From Actinophytocola sp963729115 (GTDB lineage Bacteria; Actinomycetota; Actinomycetes; Mycobacteriales; Pseudonocardiaceae), in assembly GCA_963729115.1 (NCBI GenBank), contig CAVSMR010000003.1:806001-870000 (forward strand): a stretch of DNA of 64,000 nucleotides, written 5' to 3'. Below are positions 44,586 to 53,830 of this stretch, in pieces. Position numbers and translations under genes: made by a program. Position 1 is the stretch's first letter. Each line of letters begins with the position of its first letter. The notes below the pieces were generated by a model. That model saw only the letters and a list, made by a program, of their open reading frames with translations. It was not told the DNA's origin and did not search any database.

Positions 44586-46550
44586 GTGAGCAACACTGAT
44601 CTGCTGGGTAGCGAATCCGCCAATGGCACCGTTGAACCCGCCGCTCCGGCCGCGGACGCCGATGCCACGCCGCGCACCAGCACAAACGGGGGCACGACCA
44701 AGCGACGCGCCGGCCTGACGGGCATGGTGCTCGCCGAGCTTCGCGAGCTTGCCGGACAGATGGGCATCACCGGCACGGCCGGGATGCGCAAGGGGGATCT
44801 GATCGCCGCGATCAAGGAGCGGCAGGGCGGCTCGTCCGCCGGCCCCGCGCCGGAGAGCTCGGCGGGTTCCGAGACGTTGCCGCTGGGCATCGAGTCGGAG
44901 CGGGCCAAGCCGGTCGACCGGCCGGAACAGCCGGCGCGCGACAGCAAGCCGGCCGAGACCGACACGCCCGCCGAGCAGGGCGATGGTGACGGCGACGCGG
45001 GCAGCCGCCGGGACGGCAACCGCCGCCGCCGTGCCGGCCGCGCCGCGGGCAGCCCGGACACCGAGCAGCGCGATGACAAGCGGGACGACAAGCGGGACGA
45101 GAAGCGCGACGACCGCGGCGGCTCCGACAAGCGCGAGGACGGCCGGGGCGAGCGGAACCAGGACCGCCAGGGCGGCGGCCGGGACCGCAACCAGGACCGC
45201 CAGGGCGGGCGCAACCAGAACCGCAACGACCGCAATGAGCGCAACGAGCGCAACGAGCGCAACCGCAACGATCGCAACGACCGGGACAACGGCCCGGACG
45301 ACGATGACGACGAGGATGGTGGCCGCCGTCGTGGCCGCCGGTTCCGGGACCGTCGCCGTCGCGGTGGCAGCGGCCGGGGCGAGACGCCGGACACCGAGGT
45401 GCGCGAGGACGACGTGCTGCTGCCCGTCGCCGGCGTGCTCGACGTGCTCGAGAACTACGCGTTCGTGCGGACGTCGGGCTACCTGTCCGGCCCGAACGAC
45501 GTGTACGTCTCGCTCTCGCTCGTGCGCAAGTACGGCCTGCGCCGCGGTGACGCGATCACCGGCATGGTGCGCCAGCCGCGCGAGGGCGAGCAGCAGCGGC
45601 AGAAGTTCAACCCGCTGGTGCGCGTCGAGACGATCAACGGGCTGGACCCGGAGCAGGCCAGGGGCCGCGCCGAGTTCACGAAGCTGACGCCGCTGTACCC
45701 CAACGAGCGGCTGCGCCTCGAGACCGAGCCGCACATCCTCACGACCCGCGTCATCGACCTGGTGATGCCGGTCGGCAAGGGCCAGCGCGCGCTGATCGTG
45801 TCACCGCCGAAGGCGGGCAAGACGATGGTGCTGCAGGCCATCGCCAACGCGATCACCACGAACAACCCCGAGGTCTACCTCATGGTCGTGCTCGTGGACG
45901 AGCGGCCGGAAGAGGTCACCGACATGCAGCGGTCGGTGAAGGGCGAGGTCATCGCCTCGACCTTCGACCGCCCGCCGTCGGACCACACCACGGTCGCGGA
46001 GCTGTCGATCGAGCGGGCGAAGCGCCTGGTCGAGATGGGCCACGACGTGGTCGTGCTGCTCGACTCGATCACCCGCCTCGGCCGCGCGTACAACCTCGCG
46101 GCGCCCGCGTCGGGCCGGATCCTGTCCGGTGGTGTCGACTCGACCGCGCTGTTCCCGCCGAAGCGGTTCCTCGGCGCGGCACGCAACATCGAGGACGGCG
46201 GCTCGCTGACGATCTTCGCCACCGCGCTGGTGGAGACCGGGTCCGCGGGTGACACGGTGATCTTCGAGGAGTTCAAGGGCACCGGCAACGCCGAGCTGAA
46301 GCTGGACCGCAAGATCGCCGACAAGCGGACCTTCCCGGCCGTGGACGTCGACCAGTCCAGCACCCGCAAGGAGGAGCTGCTGCTCCCGCCGGACGAGCTC
46401 GCGGTCACCGTGAAGCTGCGCCGCGTGCTGCACGCGCTGGACAACCAGCAGGCCATCGACCTGCTGCTGACCCAGCTGCGCAAGACGCGGACCAACATCG
46501 AGTTCCTCATGCAGGTGGCGAAGAACACGCCGTCGGTCAACGACGACTGA
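44586..46550 (+). CDS. rho: Transcription termination factor Rho
   Basis: A hexameric RNA helicase that terminates transcription. 654 residues, long because of an insertion (about 95-265) extremely rich in Arg, Asp, Asn and Glu with RNDRNER-type repeats; such insertions are typical of high-GC actinobacteria and bind RNA or affect oligomerisation. Before it lies the Rho N-terminal helical domain (GMVLAELRELAGQMGITGTAGM). After it come the RNA-binding fold (LENYAFVRTSGYLSGPNDVYVS), Walker A SPPKAGKT (about 406-413), VLLVDERPEEVT-type Walker region, and LDSITRLGRAYN. GTG start. It converges with a membrane-protein gene, overlapping by 14 bp. Confidence 0.97.
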   Translation: MSNTDLLGSESANGTVEPAAPAADADATPRTSTNGGTTKRRAGLTGMVLAELRELAGQMGITGTAGMRKGDLIAAIKERQGGSSAGPAPESSAGSETLPLGIESERAKPVDRPEQPARDSKPAETDTPAEQGDGDGDAGSRRDGNRRRRAGRAAGSPDTEQRDDKRDDKRDEKRDDRGGSDKREDGRGERNQDRQGGGRDRNQDRQGGRNQNRNDRNERNERNERNRNDRNDRDNGPDDDDDEDGGRRRGRRFRDRRRRGGSGRGETPDTEVREDDVLLPVAGVLDVLENYAFVRTSGYLSGPNDVYVSLSLVRKYGLRRGDAITGMVRQPREGEQQRQKFNPLVRVETINGLDPEQARGRAEFTKLTPLYPNERLRLETEPHILTTRVIDLVMPVGKGQRALIVSPPKAGKTMVLQAIANAITTNNPEVYLMVVLVDERPEEVTDMQRSVKGEVIASTFDRPPSDHTTVAELSIERAKRLVEMGHDVVVLLDSITRLGRAYNLAAPASGRILSGGVDSTALFPPKRFLGAARNIEDGGSLTIFATALVETGSAGDTVIFEEFKGTGNAELKLDRKIADKRTFPAVDVDQSSTRKEELLLPPDELAVTVKLRRVLHALDNQQAIDLLLTQLRKTRTNIEFLMQVAKNTPSVNDD

Positions 46551-47067
46551 CCTCCGCACGGTTCGCATCGGCCTGCCGGCACATGATCACCAAGGTGACC
46601 AGTGCCGGCAGGCCGATCGCTATCGCGAGCCAGGTGGGCACCGCGAACCCGCCGAACACCAGCCCGGTCACGAAGATCGCGGTCGGGTAGGCGATCCGCA
46701 CGCCGCGGCGCCGCCGGCGCGGCCAGTGCTCCGGGTGCACGTCGATCAGCGCGGTCACCGCGGCCGCCGCCCCGCACAGGGCGCTGGACATCGTCGCCTG
46801 CCACTGCGCGTCGATGAGCACGCCGAGCACCGCGACCAGGCCGAGGACGGCGGTCGCGAACAGGACGGGGACGGCCAGCCAGGCACCTACGGGCAGCGGC
46901 CTCCCGGGCGCGTCGAAGTACCCGGACAGCACCCGAGCAGTGTGTCCCCTCGGCACGAACACGATCGGGTGGTTGCGCTGGACGGCCGGCCGGTGCGGCC
47001 GACGACGCCGCTCGCGCACGGGCGCGCGGCGGGCGCTCGGCGCGGAATACCCGGGGTACCGGGGCAT
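46537..47067 (-). CDS. Small membrane protein
   Basis: A 176-residue protein with an Arg/Pro-rich cytoplasmic N terminus (1-45) and about four hydrophobic segments (WLAVPVLFATAVLGLVAVL, ATMSSALCGAAAAVTALI, YPTAIFVTGLVFGGFAV, WLAIAIGLPALVTLVIM). No named family. The start may be internal, nearer residue 40. It converges with rho and is divergent from rpmE. Confidence 0.6.
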   Translation of the reverse strand: MPRYPGYSAPSARRAPVRERRRRPHRPAVQRNHPIVFVPRGHTARVLSGYFDAPGRPLPVGAWLAVPVLFATAVLGLVAVLGVLIDAQWQATMSSALCGAAAAVTALIDVHPEHWPRRRRRGVRIAYPTAIFVTGLVFGGFAVPTWLAIAIGLPALVTLVIMCRQADANRAEVSRR

Positions 47068-47176
47068 GTTGAAGGGTTTGCCAGGTCGTCTGGCAGACTG
47101 TGAGGTCGAGTCCGGCTCCGGTTCACCCCGGCGAGATCGATGGGGACCCGGCGGCCACTGAGAAAGGGCAAGATCT

Positions 47177-47395
47177 GTGAAGACCGGAATTCATCCCGAG
47201 TACGTCACGACCGAGGTCGTCTGCGGTTGTGGGAACACGTTCACCACGCGCAGCACCAAGAAGTCGGGCAGCATCCACGTGGAGATCTGCTCGAACTGCC
47301 ACCCGTTCTACACGGGCAAGCAGAAGATCCTCGACACCGGCGGCCGGGTCGCTCGCTTCGAGGCCCGCTACGGCAAGCGGCAGAAGAGCAAGTAG
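47177..47395 (+). CDS. rpmE: Ribosomal protein bL31
   Basis: A 72-residue large-subunit protein. It is the zinc-binding (C+) form, with Cys in VCGCGN and EICSNCHPFYTGKQ giving the CxC...CxxC set. GTG start with GAGAAAGGG upstream. A rho-independent-type terminator follows, then prfA. Confidence 0.96.
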   Translation: MKTGIHPEYVTTEVVCGCGNTFTTRSTKKSGSIHVEICSNCHPFYTGKQKILDTGGRVARFEARYGKRQKSK

Positions 47396-47405
47396 CTTCG
47401 CGATC

Positions 47406-47438
47406 GGCGCCTACCCGTCATCGGGTGGGCGCCGTTTT
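47406..47438 (+). terminator. Terminator after rpmE
   Basis: Stem GGCGCCTACCCG / CGGGTGGGCGCC (12 bp with one G-U), loop TCAT, followed by GTTTT: an intrinsic terminator between rpmE and prfA. Confidence 0.8.
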
Positions 47439-47473
47439 CATGCCCGGGCGGATCGAGAGAGGAGGCCGAGCAG

Positions 47474-48547
47474 TTGGACTCGACATCGCTCAAGGAGATG
47501 CTGGACGAGTACGCCGAGCTGGAGCGGACGCTGGCGGACCCGGCAGTGCACCGCGACCAGGCTCGCGCGCGCAAGCTCGGCCGCCGCTACGCCGCGCTCA
47601 CGCCGATCGTGAAGGCGCTGCGGGAGCTGGAGTCGGCCCGCGAGGACCTCACCGCGGCCCGCGAGCTCGCCGCCGAGGACGCGGGGTTCGCGGCGGAGGC
47701 CGAGTCGCTCGCGGAGCGGATCCCGGCGCTGGAGGCCCGGCTCACCGAGCTGCTGCTGCCGCGCGACCCGCACGACGCCTCGGACCTGCTGTTGGAGATC
47801 AAGTCGGGGGAGGGCGGCGACGAGTCGGCGCTGTTCGCCGGGGACCTGCTGCGGATGTACCTGCGCTACGCGGAGCGGCACGGCTGGCAGGCCGAGGTGC
47901 TGGACGGCACGGAGACCGAGCTGGGCGGGTACAAGGACATCACCGTCGCGATCAAGAGCAAGACACCGGCCGCGGACGGCGTGTGGTCGCGGCTGAAGTT
48001 CGAGGGTGGCGTGCACCGCGTGCAGCGGGTGCCGGTCACCGAGTCGCAGGGCCGCATCCACACGTCGGCGGCCGGCGTGCTCGTCTACCCCGATGTCGAG
48101 GACGTCGAGGTGGAGATCGAGGAGAAGGACCTGCGCGTCGACGTGTTCCGCTCGTCGGGCAAGGGCGGGCAGAGCGTCAACACGACCGACTCGGCCGTGC
48201 GGATCACGCACCTGCCGACCGGGATCGTGGTGTCCTGCCAGAACGAGCGGAGCCAGTTGCAGAACAAGACCCGCGCGCTGCAGGTGCTGCGGGCGCGGCT
48301 CGTCGCGCTGGCCGAGGAGGAGGCGGCGAAGCAGGCCGCCGACAACCGGCGTAGCCAGGTCCGCACGGTCGACCGCTCGGAGCGGGTGCGCACGTACAAC
48401 TTCCCGGAGAACCGGATCTCCGACCACCGGGTCAACTACAAGGCCTACAACCTCGACCACGTCCTCGACGGCGACCTGGACGGCGTGCTCGACGCGCTGG
48501 CCGCCGCCGACCACGACGAACGCCTGGCCGCCGCCCAGTCCACCTGA
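47474..48547 (+). CDS. prfA: Peptide chain release factor 1
   Basis: RF1 ends translation at UAA/UAG. 357 residues. The codon-recognition P-x-T motif is PVT in RVPVTESQGRIHTSAA, and the catalytic GGQ is in SSGKGGQSVNTTDSAVR (about residue 230), the glutamine of which PrmC methylates; prmC is the next gene. TTG start at 47474 with GAGAGGAGG upstream. Confidence 0.97.
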   Translation: MDSTSLKEMLDEYAELERTLADPAVHRDQARARKLGRRYAALTPIVKALRELESAREDLTAARELAAEDAGFAAEAESLAERIPALEARLTELLLPRDPHDASDLLLEIKSGEGGDESALFAGDLLRMYLRYAERHGWQAEVLDGTETELGGYKDITVAIKSKTPAADGVWSRLKFEGGVHRVQRVPVTESQGRIHTSAAGVLVYPDVEDVEVEIEEKDLRVDVFRSSGKGGQSVNTTDSAVRITHLPTGIVVSCQNERSQLQNKTRALQVLRARLVALAEEEAAKQAADNRRSQVRTVDRSERVRTYNFPENRISDHRVNYKAYNLDHVLDGDLDGVLDALAAADHDERLAAAQST

Positions 48548-48602
48548 CCTCGCGGGGTGTGGTGTGCGCGGGGTGGGGCGGGTGGTGTGCGAGGGTGAGC
48601 CG

Positions 48603-49475
48603 GTGACCCGTCAGCCGCTTCGCCTGGCCATCCTCGAGGCCGAGCGCATCCTCGCGGCCGCCGGGGTCGCCTCCCCCCGGGTGGACGCCGAGCTGATCGC
48701 CGCGCACGTGCTGGACGTGGAGCGGGGGCGGCTGCCGCTCGTGCCGCTCGTCGACCCGCAGGTCATCGACGCGATGGGGCAGCTGGTGCGCCGGCGGGCC
48801 GAACGCGTGCCGCTGCAGCACCTGCTCGGGTGGGCGGTCCTGGGCGACATCACCGTCGAGGTCGGCGCCGGGGTGTTCGTGCCGCGCCCGGAGACCGAGC
48901 TGCTCCTGGAGTGGGGGCTCGGCGCGCTCAAGGACAGCGCCGACCCGCTCGTGGTCGACCTCTGCACCGGCTCCGGCGCGCTCGCGCTCGCGTTCGCCCA
49001 CGCGCGTCCCGACGCGACCGTGCACGCCGTCGAGCTCGACACCGCCGCCCTGGCCTGGGCCCGGCGCAACTCCGACATCCGGGTCGCGGCCGGCGACCGC
49101 CCGGTCGTGCTGCACAAGGGCGACGTCGCCGACCCGGCGCTGCTCGCCGACCTCGAGGGCCGGGTCGACCTGCTCGTGTGCAACCCGCCGTACGTGCCGG
49201 TGGACACCGCGGTCCCGCCGGAGGTGGGCGAGCACGACCCGTTCGACGCGGTGTTCGCGCCGGAGGAGGGGCTCGCCGTGATCCGCCACGTGGTCGCGGC
49301 CGCGGCCCGGCTGCTCGCCCCGGGCGGCGCCGTCGCGATCGAGCACGACGACACGCAGGCCGCGTCCGTGCCCGCGCTGCTCGCCGCCCGCCGGGCGCTG
49401 ACCGACGTCGAGGACCACGAGGATCTCGCCGGCCGGCCCCGGTTCGTGACCGCGCGTCACGCCCGGAGCGACTAG
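48603..49475 (+). CDS. prmC: Release factor glutamine methyltransferase
   Basis: SAM-dependent methylase of the GGQ glutamine of RF1/RF2; 290 residues. N-terminal helical substrate-binding domain (ILAAAGVASPRVDAELIAAHVL, PLQHLLGWAVLGD), SAM motif VVDLCTGSGALALAFA, and catalytic CNPPYVP. The GTG at 48603 follows GAGGGTGAG. Its TAG stop shares CTAG with the stop of the convergent gene. Confidence 0.95.
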   Translation: MTRQPLRLAILEAERILAAAGVASPRVDAELIAAHVLDVERGRLPLVPLVDPQVIDAMGQLVRRRAERVPLQHLLGWAVLGDITVEVGAGVFVPRPETELLLEWGLGALKDSADPLVVDLCTGSGALALAFAHARPDATVHAVELDTAALAWARRNSDIRVAAGDRPVVLHKGDVADPALLADLEGRVDLLVCNPPYVPVDTAVPPEVGEHDPFDAVFAPEEGLAVIRHVVAAAARLLAPGGAVAIEHDDTQAASVPALLAARRALTDVEDHEDLAGRPRFVTARHARSD

Positions 49476-50110
49476 GGACGGGAGTTCGCGACCATAGCGT
49501 CGTAGACGGGTCGCATGCGGGACCACTGCTGCGCCGGGCCGGACGCGAAGATGAAGTACTCGGCCCCGTCGACCAGCCAGTACAGCGCGTGGACGCGCTG
49601 GACGCCGCTGCCGTCGTTGTGCTCGTACTCCCACTCGATGGCCGGGTGACCGCCGTAGACGGCCCGGTTGAGCGCGATCCGCTGGTAGTCCGTCGCGCGG
49701 TCGGCGAACTGCGACTCGGCGTCGACGTGGCGGCCGGCGATGTCGTCGTTCGGGGCCGGGGCGCCGCCGTAGCCGAGGAAGCGGCCCGCGTCCGCCGGGT
49801 CGGCGGCCCGCATCGCGCCGGGTCCGCCCGCGCGGGCGATCCGCCAGCCGAGCGGGATCACCGTCTGTACGTCCGCCGGCCCGGACACGCGCTCGAACCC
49901 GCGCGGCGGCTGGCTCGGGGTGGTCGCGGCGCGCGAGCCGTCGTCGGAGGTGTAGGTCGGCGGCGTGGCCCCGGGATCCGCGGCCGACGTGACCTCGGGG
50001 CGCACCAGCAGGGTGGCGCCCAGCACGGCGCTCACCAGGATGTACGCAGCGGCGCAACAGACCGCGAGCCACTTGGAGCTCAGCGATCGGATGCTCGCTA
50101 TCAGTTTCAC
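49472..50110 (-). CDS. Membrane-anchored unknown protein
   Basis: A 212-residue protein with one N-terminal membrane segment (about 14-35) and an external domain preceded by a Ser/Thr/Pro linker (45-70). Readable segments include FERVSGPADVQTVIPLGWRI, IALNRAVYGGHPAIEWEYEHNDG and YFIFASGPAQQW, as in lipoprotein-like or serine/threonine-kinase-associated sensor domains of actinobacteria; I cannot name the family. GTG start at 50110. It is divergent from the TPR gene, with 57 bp between starts. Confidence 0.75.
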   Translation of the reverse strand: MKLIASIRSLSSKWLAVCCAAAYILVSAVLGATLLVRPEVTSAADPGATPPTYTSDDGSRAATTPSQPPRGFERVSGPADVQTVIPLGWRIARAGGPGAMRAADPADAGRFLGYGGAPAPNDDIAGRHVDAESQFADRATDYQRIALNRAVYGGHPAIEWEYEHNDGSGVQRVHALYWLVDGAEYFIFASGPAQQWSRMRPVYDAMVANSRP

Positions 50111-50167
50111 GTCTGCTACCCCCCGACACGGGTGTACCGAGAGTAACGTGCGCGCCGGGGTGATCCA

Positions 50168-50989
50168 ATGCTTCGTACATGGCAGGACGTGATCGTCAAG
50201 TGGCGGCTCGTCCCCGACGACCTCCCCGGTGAGGACTCGGTCGGGCGCGCGCACGCCGACCTGGCGCGTTCCGCCCTGCTCGGCGGCAGGCTCGACGAGG
50301 CGCTGCGGCACTTCGAGACGGCCGCCCGGCTGCGGGACGACCCGCTGGACCACGTGGGTGTCGCCGACGTGCACCTCGCGCGCGGCCAGTGGGGCGCCGC
50401 GGACGAGGCCTACCGCCGGGCGCTGCACGCGGGCGGGGTGCCCGCGGTGATGGCCAAGCTCGGCATCGGCCAGGTGCTGATCGGCGAGGGCCGGGCCGCC
50501 GCCGCGATCGCCGACCTCGAGCACCTCGTCGCCGACCGGCCGGACGACCCCGTGCTGCGGTACTACCTGGCGAGCGCCTGGTACTCGGTGGCCGAGCAGA
50601 GCCGCTCGCGCACCGACGACGACACGCTGGTGATCACGAGCGAGCAGCAGCTGCTGATCTGCGAGCAGGCGGCCGAGCGGATCATGGCGCTCAGGGTGGC
50701 CGACGAGGAGCTCGCCCGGGGCGCGGAGCACCTGCTCAACGAGATCGACCTGGGCCGGCGGTGGACGTGGGCGCCGGAGGGCATCGCGGTCAGCCTGGCC
50801 GTGCTGACGGTGGCGCTGGGGCTGATCACGGTCGTGTCCGGCGGGCTGATGGGCAGCCCGGTCCTGGTGGTCCTCGGGGTGGTGGCCGGCGCCGCCGTGC
50901 TCTACGTGGTCGTGTGGCGCTTCCGGCGGCAGACCTGGCGCCGCCGCGCGGACGAGATGTCCGGGCGCATCACCCGGGTCGGCGTCTGA
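50168..50989 (+). CDS. TPR-repeat membrane protein
   Basis: A 273-residue protein. Residues 25-165 hold three to four tetratricopeptide-like repeats (LLGGRLDEALRHFETAARLRDDP, RGQWGAADEAYRRALHAGG, YLASAWYSVAEQSRS). Two membrane segments (about 202-223 and 228-246) and a basic tail follow. It is probably a membrane-bound scaffold; the partner is unknown. ATG preceded only by a weak ribosome site. Confidence 0.75.
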   Translation: MLRTWQDVIVKWRLVPDDLPGEDSVGRAHADLARSALLGGRLDEALRHFETAARLRDDPLDHVGVADVHLARGQWGAADEAYRRALHAGGVPAVMAKLGIGQVLIGEGRAAAAIADLEHLVADRPDDPVLRYYLASAWYSVAEQSRSRTDDDTLVITSEQQLLICEQAAERIMALRVADEELARGAEHLLNEIDLGRRWTWAPEGIAVSLAVLTVALGLITVVSGGLMGSPVLVVLGVVAGAAVLYVVVWRFRRQTWRRRADEMSGRITRVGV

Positions 50990-51012
50990 GCCCGAGGGCT
51001 AGTGTCTCGTCC

Positions 51013-51663
51013 GTGAGTGTGGTGTACGACTGCGCGCGAGAGCCCGACCGGGCCGATGGCCTGGCGGCCGCGGCGGGTGCGGTGCGCGCCGGGCGGCTCG
51101 TGGTCATCCCGACCGACACGGTGTACGGCATCGGCGCGGACGCGTTCTCCGACACGGCCGTGCGGTCCTTGCTGCAGGCCAAGAACCGCGGCCCGGACAT
51201 GCCGGTCGGCGTGCTCGTGGGGTCGTGGCAGACGATCGACGGCCTCGTGCTGTCGGTGCCGCAGCCGGCCCGGGCGCTGATCGAGGCGTTCTGGCCGGGC
51301 GACCTGTCGATCGTGCTGCCGCACGCGCCCTCGCTGTCCTGGGACCTGGGCCGCAGCCACGGCACGGTCATGCTCCGGATGCCGCTGCACCCGGTGGCCA
51401 TCGAGCTGCTCCGCGAGGTCGGGCCGATGGCCGTCTCCAGCGCGAACCGCTCGGGCCACCCGCCGGCGGCCACCGTCGACGAGGCGCGCGAGCAGCTCGG
51501 CGGCTCGGTCGCGATCTACCTCGACGGCGGCCCGTCCGGGGACCCGGTGCCCTCCACGATCGTCGACCTCTGCGGCGACGAGCCGGTCGTCCTGCGCGAG
51601 GGCGCGGTCAGCCTCGACGCGGTGTCGGAAGTGCTGGGCAACGAGGTCCGGACCGCCAAGTAG
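51013..51663 (+). CDS. tsaC: L-threonylcarbamoyladenylate synthase (Sua5/TsaC)
   Basis: Makes threonylcarbamoyl-AMP for the t6A37 modification of ANN-decoding tRNAs. 216 residues. YrdC-fold motifs: VIPTDTVYGIGADAF, KNRGPDMPVGVLV, FWPGDLSIVLP, MLRMPLHPVA and VSSANRSGHPPA. GTG start. The linker-Sua5 domain is absent, so it is the short form. Its place between prmC and the atp operon is normal for actinobacteria. Confidence 0.93.
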   Translation: MSVVYDCAREPDRADGLAAAAGAVRAGRLVVIPTDTVYGIGADAFSDTAVRSLLQAKNRGPDMPVGVLVGSWQTIDGLVLSVPQPARALIEAFWPGDLSIVLPHAPSLSWDLGRSHGTVMLRMPLHPVAIELLREVGPMAVSSANRSGHPPAATVDEAREQLGGSVAIYLDGGPSGDPVPSTIVDLCGDEPVVLREGAVSLDAVSEVLGNEVRTAK

Positions 51664-51675
51664 GCCGCCGCGCGG

Positions 51676-52461
51676 TCAGTACTTCTCGGGCACCCGGCGC
51701 ATCGAGTCCAGCGGCGGGCGGTGGTAGTCCGGGTCGGGGGCCTGGCGCGGGGGCAGCTTCAGCTTCGGCGGGTGCACGTCCTCGTAGGGCACCATCGACA
51801 GCAGGTGGGAGATGCAGTTCAGCCGCGCCCGCCGCTTGCTGTCCGCTTCGACCACCCACCACGGCGAGTCCTCGACGTCGGTGTGGGCGAACATCTCGTC
51901 CTTCGCCTTGGCGTAGTCGAACCAGCGGCGCCGCGCCTCGAGGTCCATTTCGGACATCTTCCACCGCTTGGTCCGGTGTGCGAGCCGATCCTGGAAGCGC
52001 TTCTCCTGCTCCTCGTCGGACACCGAGAACCAGTACTTCACCAGCGTGACCCCGGACCGGATCAGCAACCGTTCGAACTCCGGCGCGGCGCGCAGGAACT
52101 CCCAGTACTCCTGGTCGGTGCAGAAGCCCATCACGTGCTCGACGCCGGCCCGGTTGTACCAGGAGCGGTCGAACAGCACGATCTCGCCGGCCGCCGGCAG
52201 GTGCGCCACGTACCGCTGGAAGTACCACTGCGTCTTCTCCCGCTCGGTCGGCGTGCCGAGCGCGGCCACCTTGCAGAGGCGTGGGTTGAGCGGCTCGCTG
52301 ATCCGCTTGATGACCCCGCCCTTGCCCGCCGCGTCCCGGCCCTCGAACAGGGCGACCACCCGCAGGCCGCGCGCCTTGACCCAGTCCTGCAGCTTCACCA
52401 GCTCGAGGTGCAGGTGGGCCAGGTGGTTCTCGTAGTCGGCCTTCTTCAGCTTGGTCACCAC
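51676..52461 (-). CDS. ppk2: Polyphosphate kinase 2
   Basis: PPK2-family kinase that transfers phosphate between polyphosphate and nucleotides; 261 residues, a single-domain enzyme. Walker A FEGRDAAGKGG (about residues 36-46), Walker B/lid IVLFDRSWYNRAGVEHVMGF, and KRFQDRLAHRTKRWKMSEMD. The start is one of two tandem GTGs (52461/52458) before TKLKKADYE. Divergent from glyA, convergent with tsaC. Confidence 0.94.
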   Translation of the reverse strand: MVTKLKKADYENHLAHLHLELVKLQDWVKARGLRVVALFEGRDAAGKGGVIKRISEPLNPRLCKVAALGTPTEREKTQWYFQRYVAHLPAAGEIVLFDRSWYNRAGVEHVMGFCTDQEYWEFLRAAPEFERLLIRSGVTLVKYWFSVSDEEQEKRFQDRLAHRTKRWKMSEMDLEARRRWFDYAKAKDEMFAHTDVEDSPWWVVEADSKRRARLNCISHLLSMVPYEDVHPPKLKLPPRQAPDPDYHRPPLDSMRRVPEKY

Positions 52462-52543
52462 CGAACGGTAACCCCGATCCGGCGCGGTAGCCTGGCTCGG
52501 CGCAAGCGCTGACCATCCATGCAGACCGGAGAGAGCAACAGGC

Positions 52544-53830
52544 TTGGAAACGCCCTTCTGGGGCCCGGACTTCGACGCCCTGGCCAGCACGGATCCCGAG
52601 ATCGCCGACGTGGTGCTCGGGGAGCTCGACCGCCTCCGCGGCGGTCTGCAGCTGATCGCCAGCGAGAACCTGACCAGCCCGGCCGTACTCGCCGCGCTCG
52701 GTTCGACGCTGTCCAACAAGTACGCGGAGGGCTATCCGGGCCGGCGCTACTACGGCGGCTGTGCCAAGGTCGACGTCGCGGAGGAGATCGGCATCGCCCG
52801 GGCGAAGGAGCTCTTCGGCGCCGACCACGCGAACCTGCAGCCGCATTCCGGGGCGAGCGCGAACCTCGCCGCCTACGCCGCGTTCTGCGAGCCGGGCGAC
52901 GTCGTGCTCGCGATGGACCTCAAGCAGGGCGGCCACCTCACGCACGGCTCGAAGGTCAACTTCTCCGGCAGCTGGTTCCGGCCCGTCGCCTACGGCGTGC
53001 GCGCGGACACCGAGCTGATCGACTACGACCAGGTCCGCGACCTCGCCCTGACCCACGAGCCCCGCATGATCATCGCCGGGGCCACGGCGTATCCGCGGCT
53101 GATCGACTTCGCCGCGTTCCGCGCCATCGCGGACGAGGTCGGCGCGATCCTCATGGTCGACGCGGCGCACTTCATCGGGCTCGTGGCGGGCGAGGCGATC
53201 CCGTCGCCGGTGCCGTTCGCCGACGTCGTGACGTTCAGCACCCACAAGGTCCTCCGCGGCCCGCGCGGCGGCATGATCCTCTGCCGCGAGCAGCACGCGA
53301 AGGCCGTCGACAAGGCGGTGTTCCCGTTCGGCCAGGGTGGCCCGCTCATGCACGCGGTGGCCGCCAAGGCGGTCGCCCTGCGGGAGGCGTCGACCGTGGC
53401 GTTCCGGGACTACGCCGCGCAGGTCGTGGCCAACGCCGCCGCGCTCGCGAAGGGCCTGGAGGGCGAGGGCATGCGGGCGGTGTCCGGCGGCACCGACACC
53501 CACCTCGCGCTGCTCGACGTGCGCCCCCTGGACGTCACCGGCGCGGCGGCCGAGCGCCGCTGCGACGCCGCGCGGATCACGCTGAACAAGAACGCCATCC
53601 CGTTCGACCCGGCCCCGCCGGCCACCGCGTCCGGCATCCGGATCGGCTCGCCGAGCGTCACCACCCAGGGCATGACCGAGCCCGACATGGCCGAGGTCGC
53701 GAGCCTCATCGGCCGCGCCGTGCGGGCCGAGCCGGGCACCACCGCGGGCGACGCCGAGCTCGCGGACGTGGCCGGCGGCGTCTCCCGCCTGGCCGCCGCC
53801 CACCCCGCATATCCAGGGGACGCCGGGTGA
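52544..53830 (+). CDS. glyA: Serine hydroxymethyltransferase
   Basis: PLP enzyme interconverting serine and glycine with tetrahydrofolate; 428 residues. It shows LIASENLTSPAVLAALGS, NKYAEGYPGRRYYGG, HSGASANLAAY and the PLP lysine in TFSTHKVLRGPRGGMI (about residue 237). TTG start with GAGAG upstream. It overlaps the wecA start by GTGA. Confidence 0.96.
   Translation: METPFWGPDFDALASTDPEIADVVLGELDRLRGGLQLIASENLTSPAVLAALGSTLSNKYAEGYPGRRYYGGCAKVDVAEEIGIARAKELFGADHANLQPHSGASANLAAYAAFCEPGDVVLAMDLKQGGHLTHGSKVNFSGSWFRPVAYGVRADTELIDYDQVRDLALTHEPRMIIAGATAYPRLIDFAAFRAIADEVGAILMVDAAHFIGLVAGEAIPSPVPFADVVTFSTHKVLRGPRGGMILCREQHAKAVDKAVFPFGQGGPLMHAVAAKAVALREASTVAFRDYAAQVVANAAALAKGLEGEGMRAVSGGTDTHLALLDVRPLDVTGAAAERRCDAARITLNKNAIPFDPAPPATASGIRIGSPSVTTQGMTEPDMAEVASLIGRAVRAEPGTTAGDAELADVAGGVSRLAAAHPAYPGDAG

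Noticed and set aside
45226..45290. Regular short repeats resembling a CRISPR array
   Set aside because: They lie in frame inside rho, encode Arg-Asn-Asp/Glu units and have no spacers.
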